Shown: positions 1-8,451 of the stretch, in pieces | Layout: every line of letters starts with the position of its first letter | Position numbering within the stretch: the first letter of the stretch is position 1 | NCBI RefSeq assembly: GCF_022759505.1 | Contig: NZ_CP094289.1 | Location: 1,364,001-1,428,000 of the forward strand | Direction: 5' to 3' | Source: Georgenia sp. TF02-10 | GTDB taxonomy: Bacteria; Actinomycetota; Actinomycetes; Actinomycetales; Actinomycetaceae | DNA: 64,000 bases | Program-made: the position numbers and the translations under genes | The notes under the pieces: model-generated | Told to the model about the DNA's origin: nothing | Databases searched by the model: none | Seen by the model: the letters and a program-made list of their open reading frames with translations, nothing else

Positions 1-122
1 ACCAGGCTCGGCTCGTCGTCGTAGGCGGCGTTGGCCAGCTCCTCCGTCGCCCACTCCCGCGCCTCGGCCGCGTCCGGGTCCACCGGCACGGACAGCCCGG
101 CCCAGCCGGCGAGGTCAGGCAC
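1..122 (-). CDS. DUF4129-type protein, N-terminal fragment
   Basis: Only the first 40 codons are inside the window and the gene runs off the left edge. It reads from a GTG at 122 that overlaps the stop of the upstream membrane-protein gene by 8 bases, so the two are probably translationally coupled. The visible peptide has a Pro/Asp-rich start and then AREWATEELANAAYDDEPSL. That pattern resembles the beginning of actinobacterial DUF4129 proteins, where a conserved Ala-rich 'EEL..Y' segment precedes the membrane part. DUF4129 proteins often lie next to membrane-domain proteins of the type encoded upstream. Family assignment rests on a short peptide and on context. Confidence 0.55.
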   Translation of the reverse strand, partial: MPDLAGWAGLSVPVDPDAAEAREWATEELANAAYDDEPSL

Positions 123-1548
123 CGCGGCCCGCTCCGGCGGCCCGCGCGAGCTCGACGTCCAGGCCCTCCTTGCGCATGCGGACATCGATGTAGACCAGCG
201 CCAGGACCGCCGCCAGGAACGGCGTGGTCAGCGCCGAGACCAGGGTCGAGATGACCGTGGAGAGGATGACCGTGCCGACGACGGCGGACTCGGAGTACGC
301 GCCGAACGCGGTCAGGATGCTCACCGGGACCATCACGGCCGCCGAGATCACCCAGACGATGAGGGCCGCGAGGACCAGCGCGCCGAAGATCCGCCAGAAC
401 TGCCCGCCGGTCAGGGACCAGGACCGGCGCAGCGCGGTGCCCACCCCGCTGCGCTCGAGCATGAGCGCCGGCGCGGCGAGCCCGAGCCGGACCGCGAAGA
501 AGGCCACCACGACCACGGCCGCCAGGAAGAGGAGGACCGCCAGGAGCACCGCGACGCCGAGGGCGTCCTGGCCCAGGCCGGCGAACGCGACGCCGATCAG
601 CGCGGCGAAGGCGAAGACGACGACGAAGAAGAGGACCGCGCCGCCGACGCCGAGCAGCAGGGTCAGCCCGACCAGCCGCCAGATCTGCCCCTTGGCCCGG
701 GTCCAGACCTCGCCGACGCTGACCCGGTGCCCGAGCACGGACTGGCTGACGGACAGGATGAGCAGCCCGGTGAGGATGATCGAGGCGACCCAGACCGCCA
801 CGCCGGCCGCCAGCGAGGAGACCAGGGCGCCGGCGCTCAGCCCGAGGACCTCGGAGGGGTCGGCGCCGGGGGCGAACGGGTCGGTCGCGGGGTCGTAGGC
901 GAACGGGTCGGTCAGGAACGGGCTGGCCTCGTCGAGGAGGAAGTAGAGGATGATCGTCTCGATCACCGAGGCGACGGCGAGGACGAGCAGGGACAGCCCG
1001 AACATCACCTTGGGGTTGGCCCGGATGGCCCGGAAGCCGCCGTCGAGGATCTCCCCGATGGTCAGCGGCCGGAGCGGGACGATCCCGGGCTGGACCGCGC
1101 CGGCGAAGCCCGCCGGTGCCGGGCCGCCGCCGTACTGCCCGTACTGCCCGTACTGCCCGCCGGCCGGCGGCTGCCCCCAGCCGCCGGCCGACGGCGGCAC
1201 CGGCTGACCGGGCTGCTGCGGCTGCCCGTACTGGCCGTACTGCCCGTACTGGGGCTGCGGCTGGGGGCCGTGCGGCGCGTACTGCCCGTACTGCGGCGGT
1301 TGCTGCTGGCCCTGCTGCGGCCGCTGGCCGTGCTGCCCGGTCTGCTGCGGCTGTCCGTACTGGCCGTACTGCGGTTGCTGCTGGCGCTGCGGCTGCTGGC
1401 CGTACTGCCCGTACTGCGGCTCGCCGGGCTGCGGCTCGGCCGCCTGCCGGGCGTACGGGCCGTAGCGCCCGCCGTCGTCCGCCGACGGGCGCTGCTGCTC
1501 ACCGCCGTCGTGCTCTGGGCGCTGGTCCCCCGGCTCGGTGCCGGACAT
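115..1548 (-). CDS. Membrane protein with glycerophosphodiesterase-like membrane domain and QYGQ-rich N terminus
   Basis: This is a 477-residue integral membrane protein. Residues about 1-155 are low complexity, dominated by Gln, Pro, Tyr and Gly in repeats such as QPQYGQYGQ. The rest contains about six hydrophobic segments after a conserved-looking IVPLRPLTIGEILDGGFRAI start, typical of the 'glycerophosphoryl diester phosphodiesterase membrane domain' family. No catalytic GDPD domain is present, so enzymatic activity is not supported. The ATG at 1548 has a GGGGAG ribosome site just upstream. The gene is divergent from mtrA, sharing a 106-bp promoter gap, and overlaps the next gene by 8 bases. 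Function unknown; membrane location is secure. Confidence 0.8.
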   Translation of the reverse strand: MSGTEPGDQRPEHDGGEQQRPSADDGGRYGPYARQAAEPQPGEPQYGQYGQQPQRQQQPQYGQYGQPQQTGQHGQRPQQGQQQPPQYGQYAPHGPQPQPQYGQYGQYGQPQQPGQPVPPSAGGWGQPPAGGQYGQYGQYGGGPAPAGFAGAVQPGIVPLRPLTIGEILDGGFRAIRANPKVMFGLSLLVLAVASVIETIILYFLLDEASPFLTDPFAYDPATDPFAPGADPSEVLGLSAGALVSSLAAGVAVWVASIILTGLLILSVSQSVLGHRVSVGEVWTRAKGQIWRLVGLTLLLGVGGAVLFFVVVFAFAALIGVAFAGLGQDALGVAVLLAVLLFLAAVVVVAFFAVRLGLAAPALMLERSGVGTALRRSWSLTGGQFWRIFGALVLAALIVWVISAAVMVPVSILTAFGAYSESAVVGTVILSTVISTLVSALTTPFLAAVLALVYIDVRMRKEGLDVELARAAGAGRGA

Positions 1549-1654
1549 CTGGTCTCCCCGGGTCTGGCTGTGCTCCTGCCGCGGTCATCGTCCCACGCGC
1601 GCCGCGGCGGGCGCGGCTGCCGCACCTGGGCGGCCGAAATGGGACGATGGGGCC

Positions 1655-2344
1655 ATGAGCGGACGTCTTCTCGTGGTCGACGACGACACGGCGCTGGCCG
1701 AGATGATCGGGATCGTCCTCGAGGCCGAGGGCTTCGAGGCCACCTTCTGCGCGGATGGCTCGGACGCGCCCGAGCTCTTCCGGCGGGTCCAGCCCGACCT
1801 CGTCCTGCTCGACCTCATGCTGCCCGGCCTGGACGGCATCCAGGTCTGCCGGATCATCCGGGCCGAGTCCGACGTGCCCATCGTCATGCTCACCGCCAAG
1901 TCCGACACGATGGACGTCGTCGCCGGCCTGGAGGCGGGCGCCGACGACTACATCGCCAAGCCGTTCAAGCCCAAGGAGCTGGTGGCCCGGGTCCGGGCCC
2001 GGCTGCGCCGGCTGGAGGAGCCCGACCCCGAGCCCGAGCGGCTGCGCATCGGGGACCTGGAGATCGACGTCGCCGGCCACCAGGTCACCCGCGACGGCAC
2101 CGCCATCGGGCTGACCCCGCTGGAGTTCGACCTGCTCGTCGCGCTCGCCCGCAAGCCCTGGCAGGTCTTCAGCCGCGAGGTCCTGCTCGAGCAGGTCTGG
2201 GGCTACCGGCACGCCGCCGACACCCGGCTGGTCAACGTGCACGTCCAGCGCCTGCGCGCCAAGGTCGAGAAGGACCCCGAGCACCCCGAGGTCGTCGTCA
2301 CCGTCCGCGGCGTCGGCTACCGCGCAGGTACCCTGCAGGAGTGA
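1655..2344 (+). CDS. mtrA: Response regulator MtrA
   Basis: A 229-residue OmpR/PhoB-type response regulator. The receiver domain (1-115) has acidic-pocket residues D9-D11, the phospho-acceptor D53 in LVLLDLMLPGLDG, the TAKSD switch region and K102 in the KPF motif. The winged-helix DNA-binding domain (about 130-229) ends with the usual GVGYR motif. MtrA is the essential actinobacterial regulator of cell-wall and division genes, phosphorylated by MtrB. ATG 1655 is chosen because the protein then begins MSGRLLVVDDD at normal family length; the longer upstream reading would add an unrelated N terminus. The stop overlaps the mtrB start. Confidence 0.95.
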   Translation: MSGRLLVVDDDTALAEMIGIVLEAEGFEATFCADGSDAPELFRRVQPDLVLLDLMLPGLDGIQVCRIIRAESDVPIVMLTAKSDTMDVVAGLEAGADDYIAKPFKPKELVARVRARLRRLEEPDPEPERLRIGDLEIDVAGHQVTRDGTAIGLTPLEFDLLVALARKPWQVFSREVLLEQVWGYRHAADTRLVNVHVQRLRAKVEKDPEHPEVVVTVRGVGYRAGTLQE

Positions 2345-4356
2345 GGCCCCCGGCCGTGGCCGTGCCCGACGGCGCCGCCGACCCGCCGCAGGTCGGCCCC
2401 CCGCCCCCCGGGATCGGGTCCGTCCCGCACCCGGCCGGCCCGGCCACGACCTACCGCCCGCCCGCCCGGACCCCGCTACGGGTGCGGCTGCGGCGCAAGG
2501 TCGCCGACCTGGCGGGCCGCTGGCGCTCCTCGCTCATCGTCCGGGTGGTGTCCACCACCATCGTCGGCGGCGCGCTCGCGCTCGCCGTGCTCGGCGGGGT
2601 CATCGCCAACCAGATCCGGGACAGCCTCTACGACGAGCGCGTCACGCAGATGCTCGAGGACGCCGCCGTGCGCACCCGCGACGCCCAGCAGACCTTCGAC
2701 TCCGCGACCGCCACCACCACCCAGCAGGTCCAGCTCGTCGTCGTGGACTGGGTCGACGCCCTGGAGACCGCCTCCTCCGGCGCGGTCGGCACCTTCCTCA
2801 TGCGCTCCCCGGAGAACACCGCCGCGGTGACCATCGCCGAGCCGAGCACCAACGCCGCCCCGCGGGAGGTGCTCTCGGCCGAGCTGCGCGACGCCGTCGT
2901 GGACGAGGGCGGCCTGCACTGGCAGCCGGTCCGCCTGCCCGGGGACGAGCCGGGCATCATCGTCGGGTCCCTCGTCACCCTGCCCGCGGCGGGGGAGTAC
3001 GAGCTGTACACCGTCTACACCCTCGCCCCGGAGGAGGAGACGGTCTACCTCGTCCTGCGGGTGCTGGCGGTGGGAGCCTCCTCCCTCGTCCTCGTCCTCG
3101 GCGCGATGGTCTGGGCCATCGCCCGGTGGGTGCTGCGCCCGGTGCAGCAGGCCGCCTTCGCCGCCGAGCGCCTGGCCGACGGCCGGCTTGACGAGCGGAT
3201 GGAGGTCCGCGGCGGGGACGAGCTGGCGGTGCTCGGGGAGTCCTTCAACGAGATGGCCGCCTCGCTGCAGCGGCAGATCGAGCGGATGGAGGAGCTCTCC
3301 CGGCTCCAGCAGCGGTTCGTCTCCGACGTCTCCCACGAGCTGCGCACCCCGCTGACCACCATCCGGATGGCCGGGGAGCTCATCCACGACGCCCGGGGCT
3401 CCTTCGACCCGGCCGTGCGCCGCTCCGCCGAGCTGCTGCACGCCCAGCTCGACCGGTTCGAGACCATGCTCGCGGACCTGCTGGAGATCTCCCGGTTCGA
3501 CGCCGGCGCCGCCGTCCTGGACGTGGAGGAGCGGGACGTCCGCGACCTGGTCGCCCGGGTGGTCGACCTGGACGCGCTGCTGGCCGAGCGGAAGGGCTCG
3601 GAGGTCCGGGTGCACGCGCCGGCGGAGCCGTGCACGGCCGACGTCGACCCGCGCCGGGTCGAGCGCATCCTGCGCAACCTGCTCGGCAACGCCATCGAGC
3701 ACGGGGAGGGCCGGCCGATCGACATCACCGTGGGCTGCTCGGACGGCGCCGTCGCCGTGGTCGTCCGGGACCACGGGGTGGGCCTCGGCCCGGAGGACGC
3801 CGAGCACGTCTTCGACCGGTTCTGGCGGGCCGACCCGGCGCGGGCCCGCACCAGCGGCGGCACCGGCCTGGGCCTGTCGATCTCCGCCGAGGACGCCCGG
3901 CTGCACGGCGGCCGGCTGGAGGCGTGGGGCGAGCCCGGCCTGGGCGCCGCCTTCCGGCTCACCCTGCCCCGCCGGGCCGGGGCGGAGGTGGGCCGCTCGC
4001 CGGTCCCGCTGCGGCCGGGCGAGCTCGTGCCGACGGCGGGCGCCACCTCCCTGGTCACGCTCCCGCCGGCGGGGCTCACCGTGCCGCCGGGGCTGCCCGC
4101 TCCCGGCGGCGGCACCGGGCCGAACGCCGGCACCGGGCCGGGCGCCGTCGGCGGGCCCGGCGCGAACGGCGCCGGCGAGGCCGGCCCGAGCGGCCCGAAC
4201 GGCAGCCGTGCCGCCGAAACCGCTCGCCCGAACGCCGCCGGAGGCCCGGACGCCGCCGCCCGCCCGGACGCGAGCCGTGCCGCCGACGCTGCCCCACGAG
4301 GTGCGGGTGCCAGCTCCCCGGCCGGTGCCGACGAACCCGCGGGGGAGGGGCCGTGA
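2341..4356 (+). CDS. mtrB: Sensor histidine kinase MtrB
   Basis: A 671-residue membrane histidine kinase, partner of MtrA. Two membrane segments at about 65-87 and 238-265 flank an extracytoplasmic sensor. A HAMP linker follows, then the dimerisation helix with phospho-acceptor His332 (SHELRTPL). The ATPase domain shows an N-box (LRNLLGNAIEHGE), a G1 motif (DHGVGLG), an F-box (FDRFWRAD) and a G2 motif (GGTGLGLSIS). Start GTG 2341 overlaps the mtrA stop by 4 bases; GTG 2356 is an alternative. The last ~110 residues are a Gly/Pro/Ala/Asn-rich tail with PNA/PDA repeats, longer than is usual for the family and probably disordered. The stop overlaps lpqB. Confidence 0.95.
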   Translation: MRPPAVAVPDGAADPPQVGPPPPGIGSVPHPAGPATTYRPPARTPLRVRLRRKVADLAGRWRSSLIVRVVSTTIVGGALALAVLGGVIANQIRDSLYDERVTQMLEDAAVRTRDAQQTFDSATATTTQQVQLVVVDWVDALETASSGAVGTFLMRSPENTAAVTIAEPSTNAAPREVLSAELRDAVVDEGGLHWQPVRLPGDEPGIIVGSLVTLPAAGEYELYTVYTLAPEEETVYLVLRVLAVGASSLVLVLGAMVWAIARWVLRPVQQAAFAAERLADGRLDERMEVRGGDELAVLGESFNEMAASLQRQIERMEELSRLQQRFVSDVSHELRTPLTTIRMAGELIHDARGSFDPAVRRSAELLHAQLDRFETMLADLLEISRFDAGAAVLDVEERDVRDLVARVVDLDALLAERKGSEVRVHAPAEPCTADVDPRRVERILRNLLGNAIEHGEGRPIDITVGCSDGAVAVVVRDHGVGLGPEDAEHVFDRFWRADPARARTSGGTGLGLSISAEDARLHGGRLEAWGEPGLGAAFRLTLPRRAGAEVGRSPVPLRPGELVPTAGATSLVTLPPAGLTVPPGLPAPGGGTGPNAGTGPGAVGGPGANGAGEAGPSGPNGSRAAETARPNAAGGPDAAARPDASRAADAAPRGAGASSPAGADEPAGEGP

Positions 4357-6062
4357 GCCGCCGGGGGAGCGCCGTGCGCCGCCGGGGCCGCGCGCTGGCG
4401 GTGCTGGCCCTCGCCTGCGCGCTGCTCGCCGGGTGCGTGTCCCTGCCGCGGTCGGGCCCGGTGACCGCCTCCGAGCCGGACCTGCCCGCCCAGCAGGGCA
4501 TCGGCCTGTACGCCCAGGGCCCGCAGGAGGGCGCGAACCCGCGGGAGATCGTCGAGGGGTTCCTGACCGCCTCCGCCGCCGGCTACTCCGACGAGTTCCT
4601 GGTGGCCCGCGAGTTCATGGCCGGGCCGGCGGTGGAGACGTGGCAGCCCCTGGAGCAGGTGCGGATCTACTCCGACACCGACACCCCCGAGTTCACCCGG
4701 ACCGCCGACGGCGCCGTGCGGCTGACCGTGGCCGGGCAGGCGTCGATCGACTCCGCCGGGCACTACACCGAGTCCGTCCCGGAGACCACCGTCGAGGCCG
4801 ACTTCACCCTGGCCCGCAACCCCGAGGGCGAGTGGCGCATCATCGAGCTCGACGACGGCGTGCTGCTCTCCGCCGCGTTCTTCGACTCCCTCTACGCCCC
4901 GTCCCCGCTGTACTTCCTCACCCCCGACCTGACCGCCGTCGTGCCCGACCTGCGCTGGTTCCCCCGGCAGAACCAGGCCACCGCGCTGGTGCGCAGCCTG
5001 CTCGAGGGCCCCTCCGCCTGGCTCGCGCCCGGGGTGGTGACCCTCGTCCCGGCCGGCACCCGGATGGTGGTGGAGTCCGTCCTGGTCCAGGACGGGGTGG
5101 CCCGGGTGGACCTGTCCGCCGACGCCCTCGCCGCCGACCCCTCCCAGCGGGCGCTGCTGCTCGCCCAGGTCGAGCTCACCCTGCGCGGCGTCCCGGGCGT
5201 GCAGGAGGTGGAGCTCACCGCTGCCGGCGCCCCCTACGAGGTGCCGGAGTCCGAGCCCGAGCTGCCCGCCTACCCCTACACCGCAGCCCCGCTGGTCGGC
5301 GTCGCCGACGGCGTGCTGGTCGACGTCGTCGGCGGCGAGGCGGTCCCCCGGCCCGGCAGCGACCGGATGGCCGGCGCCGACCCCCGCCACCCGGCGGTGG
5401 GCTACGCCACCGCGGCCCCGCCCACCGTCTACCTCGACGGGCCGGACCGGCTGACGACCGCCCCGACCGCCGAGGAGCCCGGCGTCGTCCTGGCCCAGGG
5501 CCAGGCGCTCGTGCCCCCCTCGGTCGACCGCCGGGACTGGGTCTGGACCGGCCCCACGCGCGCCACCGGCACCCTCCTCGCCGTGCACGTGGGCGGGGAG
5601 GCGGCCGACGTGGACGCCTCCTGGCTCAACGGGGCCACCGTCCGGGCGCTGCGGGTCTCCCGCGAGGGCGCCCGCGCCGTGGTGGTGTGGGAGCAGGCCG
5701 GCGCGGTCCAGGTGGACGTCGCGGTGGTGGTCCGCTCCCGCGACGGCACGCCCACCGCGCTCGTCGAGCCGGTCCGGCTGGGGGAGCGGCTCACCGACGC
5801 CACGGACGTGGCCTGGGTCGACGAGCAGACGGTGGCCGTGCTCGGCACCTCCGGCAACGACACCAGCCCCGCGGTGCACCTGCTGCCGGTGGGCGGGCCG
5901 ACGCGCCGGCTGCCGTCGGTCGACGGCGCCACCTCGCTCACCGCCGGGCGCGGGGACCGGTCGGTGGTGCTCGGCACGGAGTCGGGCCGGCTCTACGAGC
6001 GCAACGGCGCCTCCTGGCGGCCGGTGGAGGCCGGCGTCCGGTACCCGGCGCTGCCCGGCTGA
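4353..6062 (+). CDS. lpqB: Lipoprotein LpqB
   Basis: A 569-residue lipoprotein with an N-terminal signal peptide and lipobox LLAGC, giving a lipid-modified cysteine at about residue 27. A GerMN domain follows (about 200-310, VTLVPAGTRMVVESV...), then a C-terminal LpqB-type beta-propeller. In mycobacteria LpqB interacts with the MtrB sensor domain and modulates MtrAB signalling, which matches its position as third gene of this operon. Start GTG 4353 overlaps the mtrB stop by 4 bases. The end is intact despite the insertion element a few hundred bases downstream. Confidence 0.93.
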   Translation: MSRRGSAVRRRGRALAVLALACALLAGCVSLPRSGPVTASEPDLPAQQGIGLYAQGPQEGANPREIVEGFLTASAAGYSDEFLVAREFMAGPAVETWQPLEQVRIYSDTDTPEFTRTADGAVRLTVAGQASIDSAGHYTESVPETTVEADFTLARNPEGEWRIIELDDGVLLSAAFFDSLYAPSPLYFLTPDLTAVVPDLRWFPRQNQATALVRSLLEGPSAWLAPGVVTLVPAGTRMVVESVLVQDGVARVDLSADALAADPSQRALLLAQVELTLRGVPGVQEVELTAAGAPYEVPESEPELPAYPYTAAPLVGVADGVLVDVVGGEAVPRPGSDRMAGADPRHPAVGYATAAPPTVYLDGPDRLTTAPTAEEPGVVLAQGQALVPPSVDRRDWVWTGPTRATGTLLAVHVGGEAADVDASWLNGATVRALRVSREGARAVVVWEQAGAVQVDVAVVVRSRDGTPTALVEPVRLGERLTDATDVAWVDEQTVAVLGTSGNDTSPAVHLLPVGGPTRRLPSVDGATSLTAGRGDRSVVLGTESGRLYERNGASWRPVEAGVRYPALPG

Positions 6063-6420
6063 GAGTTCGGCTTCCTGGGAGGGGTTAGTAGGAATCCCGA
6101 CAGAGGCGGCCCGAAAGTAACCCCGCGGGCAGAAGCTCTTCCCGATACCAACTTGACCTGCTATCGCGGTTGGAGCGCGAAGATGTGCCCGTAGCCTGCA
6201 GCCCGGAGTAGGAGCGAAAGCCATGCTGTCCACCGTTGCTGGGTTCGCCACCGGCCTGGCCTGTAGCGGCCATAAGACAAGAACTGATTCCTGACCCGCA
6301 CCCGCCGAGACCTGCGAACGACTACGGCACACCGCCCGTGCGCTGACATCTGGGAAATGTTTGCGGGTGTGTCGCGGCGCGCCTCCCCAGGATTGGACGT
6401 CTGATTACTACTATTGGTGC
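6063..6420. other. Non-coding, lower-GC stretch between lpqB and the IS630 transposase
   Basis: About 360 bases with clearly more A/T than the flanking genes and no convincing ORF on either strand. Short reading frames exist but match nothing recognisable. The stretch probably contains the left end of the insertion element and/or debris of an earlier insertion. No promoter or terminator stands out. Confidence 0.5.
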
Positions 6421-7472
6421 ATGACGTTGATCGAGCTGGACGGTACCGAGTGGTCCATCCTGATGAAGTACAAGGAGCAAGCGCCGTACAAGCTGATGCG
6501 GCTCAAGGCAGAAGCGCTGATGCTGCTGCACGAGAACGTCGACATCGGCACGGTCGCCAGGTTTGTCGACCGCAGGCCTTCGACGGTACGGGCCTGGGTG
6601 AGGGACTGGCAGAAGATGCGTCTGGCGTCGGTGCACACCGGTCACGCCGAGAACCTGAACGCCTCCAAGCTCACCGCCGACCAGCGCGCCCAGGTAGCCC
6701 AGATCCTGGCCTCCCCACCCTCGGAGCAGGGACTGCCCGCGCAGTTCTGGGACGTACCGAACCTGGCGTCCTGGCTGCACAACCACTTCGAGGTGGTCTA
6801 CGAGTCCGACAGCTCCTACCACTTCCTCCTGCACATGGCCGGGATGACCTTCCACAAGCCCGAAGCGGTGGACAAGCGACGCGGCGACGAGGCCACCATC
6901 GCCAAGCGGATGGCCGAGATCCACCAGGAGATCGCCCCGCACCTGGCCGACCCGGACACCATCGTGGTGGCCGCGGACGAGGTCCGCATCGAGCACGAGG
7001 CCATCCTGCGCCGGGCCTGGCAGATGGCCGGAACCACCACCCGCATCGAGGTCGACCGCCAGCGCCAGGCCCAGAGCTACATCGGGTTCCTCCACCAGGA
7101 CGACGGGAAGGTGGACCTGCGGCGCCTGGACTGGCAGAACAGCGACACCATCATCGAGGCCCTCACCGCGTTCACGGCCGCCCACCCGAAGAAGAAGATC
7201 GTGATCGTGTGGGACAACGCCGCCTGGCACCGCTCCAAAGCCCTGCGGGCCCACCTCGGACCAGGCAATCTCCTCGAACGCATCCACCTGATCCACATGC
7301 CGCCCTACGCACCCGACCACAACCCGATCGAGCACGTCTGGGGCGAAGCAAAAACCAGCATAAGCAACATCCAGCGCGCCACCTTCGACCAGACCAGGAC
7401 CGCGTTCGAAGGCTTCATCCGCGGCAACAAGTTCCCCTACCGCCTGGAGTGAGCTTTTGATCTATCCGGGCT
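6200..7472 (+). mobile_element. IS630-family insertion sequence (ends tentative)
   Basis: A full-length IS630-type transposase gene (6421-7452) lies here and breaks the usual lpqB-comF order. The ends are uncertain. The best inverted pair seen by eye is AGCCCGGA at 6200-6207 with its complement TCCGGGCT at 7465-7472. Similarity continues imperfectly for about 20 bases, with gaps (AAAGC inside both). That would give an element of about 1.27 kb, slightly long for the family. TA dinucleotides, the usual IS630 target, occur near both ends but no clean duplication was proven. Confidence 0.45.
6421..7452 (+). CDS. IS630-family DDE transposase
   Basis: A 343-residue transposase that appears intact. 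The N-terminal half has a helix-turn-helix (about 35-60, ENVDIGTVARFVDRRPSTVR). The C-terminal half is a DDE domain with candidate catalytic residues in VVAADEVRIEHEA, VIVWDNAAWHRS and YAPDHNPIEHVWGEAK, the last containing the NxxE-type motif of IS630/Tc1 enzymes. Start ATG 6421 gives MTLIELDGTEW; the frame is open 60 bases further upstream, but that extension is not protein-like. Base composition is lower in GC than the neighbours, in line with recent arrival. It should catalyse cut-and-paste movement into TA sites. Confidence 0.9.
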   Translation: MTLIELDGTEWSILMKYKEQAPYKLMRLKAEALMLLHENVDIGTVARFVDRRPSTVRAWVRDWQKMRLASVHTGHAENLNASKLTADQRAQVAQILASPPSEQGLPAQFWDVPNLASWLHNHFEVVYESDSSYHFLLHMAGMTFHKPEAVDKRRGDEATIAKRMAEIHQEIAPHLADPDTIVVAADEVRIEHEAILRRAWQMAGTTTRIEVDRQRQAQSYIGFLHQDDGKVDLRRLDWQNSDTIIEALTAFTAAHPKKKIVIVWDNAAWHRSKALRAHLGPGNLLERIHLIHMPPYAPDHNPIEHVWGEAKTSISNIQRATFDQTRTAFEGFIRGNKFPYRLE

Positions 7473-7518
7473 ATGGTTCCTTTCGCTGTCGGCGTTCGAA
7501 GGCCACCGCACGTTCGTC

Positions 7519-7866
7519 ATGCAGCAACGATTCGCCGGGATTCCCTGGTGGCTGCTCATCGGCACCCTAGTTGTCACAGTTGTCGCTGTGGCGCTGTTGG
7601 TCCGGCTCGACCTGAGGTTCCGGGCCGGTGCCACAGGTGCCCTGCTCCTGTGCCTGCTCGTGGGCGTCCTGGTTGGTGGCGACATGTTGCACGCGTTGGT
7701 GACGGACGCCTGGATCATCCCGTTCACCTTCACCCGCGGCCTCGTCAGCCCGGCGGTGTGGACAGCGCTCGGGGTGGCCGGCACCCTGACCGGAATCGCT
7801 GCGCGCAGGGCGCGGCAGGAGGAGTCCGTCGGGCACCGGGCCCCGAGCCGCAAGTCCGGCATCTGA
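7519..7866 (+). CDS. Small membrane protein, possibly 5'-truncated
   Basis: A 115-residue hydrophobic protein with about three membrane segments (10-29, 37-56, 70-95) and a basic C-terminal tail. I do not recognise a family. No ribosome site precedes ATG 7519. The same frame is open back to the transposase stop, so the real N terminus may have been removed when the insertion landed 47 bases upstream. It sits in a degraded stretch with a regulator remnant, so it may itself be decaying. Expression is uncertain. Confidence 0.45.
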   Translation: MQQRFAGIPWWLLIGTLVVTVVAVALLVRLDLRFRAGATGALLLCLLVGVLVGGDMLHALVTDAWIIPFTFTRGLVSPAVWTALGVAGTLTGIAARRARQEESVGHRAPSRKSGI

Positions 7867-8065
7867 AGCGGCAGGGGCGGCACGTGGGCCTCGCTGGCTG
7901 TCTGTGGCTGTGCCGTCGGTACTGCCCATCAGCGCCCCGATCACGTCGCCGGTGGCGGGTGGACCTGGGGCCGCGTCGCCGGGCCGCCCAGCGACGTCGC
8001 CGACTCTTCCCGCCGGGGTTATCCGTCGCACGTTGCCGTCGAGGACGGCTGCGTCCACGCCGCCC

Positions 8066-8351
8066 CGGCAGCTTGCTGACCGCCGTCGGGCTCGACGCCG
8101 GGCCAGTGCCCGTCCTGGCGGCCCCGGCTGGTGGGTCGGAGCTCCTCCTACGGCGACGACGTGCATGGCGGCGAGCGATCGCGGCGCGCGCCACTGGCCG
8201 CAGTGCGCCCGACGTGGGGACCGCCGCCCAGCTCGACCTCTCCCCGGCGGCCGTCGAGGCGGGCATGTCGCAGATCCTCACCAAGCTCAGGTTCCGGAAC
8301 CGCACCCAGGCCGCTGCGCTGCGTGGCCCCGGCGCCGGCAAGGTCCGCTGA
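8066..8351 (+). pseudogene. Remnant of a NarL/LuxR-type response regulator (C-terminal part)
   Basis: The last ~45 codons, ending at 8351, read TAAQLDLSPAAVEAGMSQI and then LTKLRFRNRTQAAALR. This closely follows the helix-turn-helix of NarL-family regulators (typically ...ELHLSPATVKTHVSRILAKLG.RDRAQA...). Upstream in the same frame, SLLTAV near 8075 and PVLAAPAGGSELLLR resemble the linker after the receiver domain. The conserved LTxRExEVL core between them is missing and no receiver domain can be read in any frame from 7867. The gene is therefore a truncated, mutated relic. Confidence 0.55.
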
Positions 8352-8451
8352 GACCGGCGTGCCCGGAGCCGCTGTCCCAGCTGGACGGCCGGCGCCACGC
8401 CGTCCCCAGCTCCCGCCGGTCGCCGTCGGTGGTGGTCGCGGCCGTGGCACC

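Noticed and set aside
31-4356. A 1441-residue open frame covering the whole left end on the plus strand
   Set aside because: Only its last part (from 2341) is mtrB. The first part is antisense to the membrane-protein gene and out of frame with mtrA, with Arg/Gly/Asp-rich nonsense composition.
3045-6332. A 1095-residue minus-strand frame opposite mtrB-lpqB
   Set aside because: Low-complexity Gly/His/Asp-rich translation with no domain, lying opposite well-supported genes. It is an artefact of extreme GC content.
6063-6420. A left-end structural RNA of an IS110-type element
   Set aside because: No IS110 transposase accompanies it and no clear fold was found; the nearby transposase is IS630-type.
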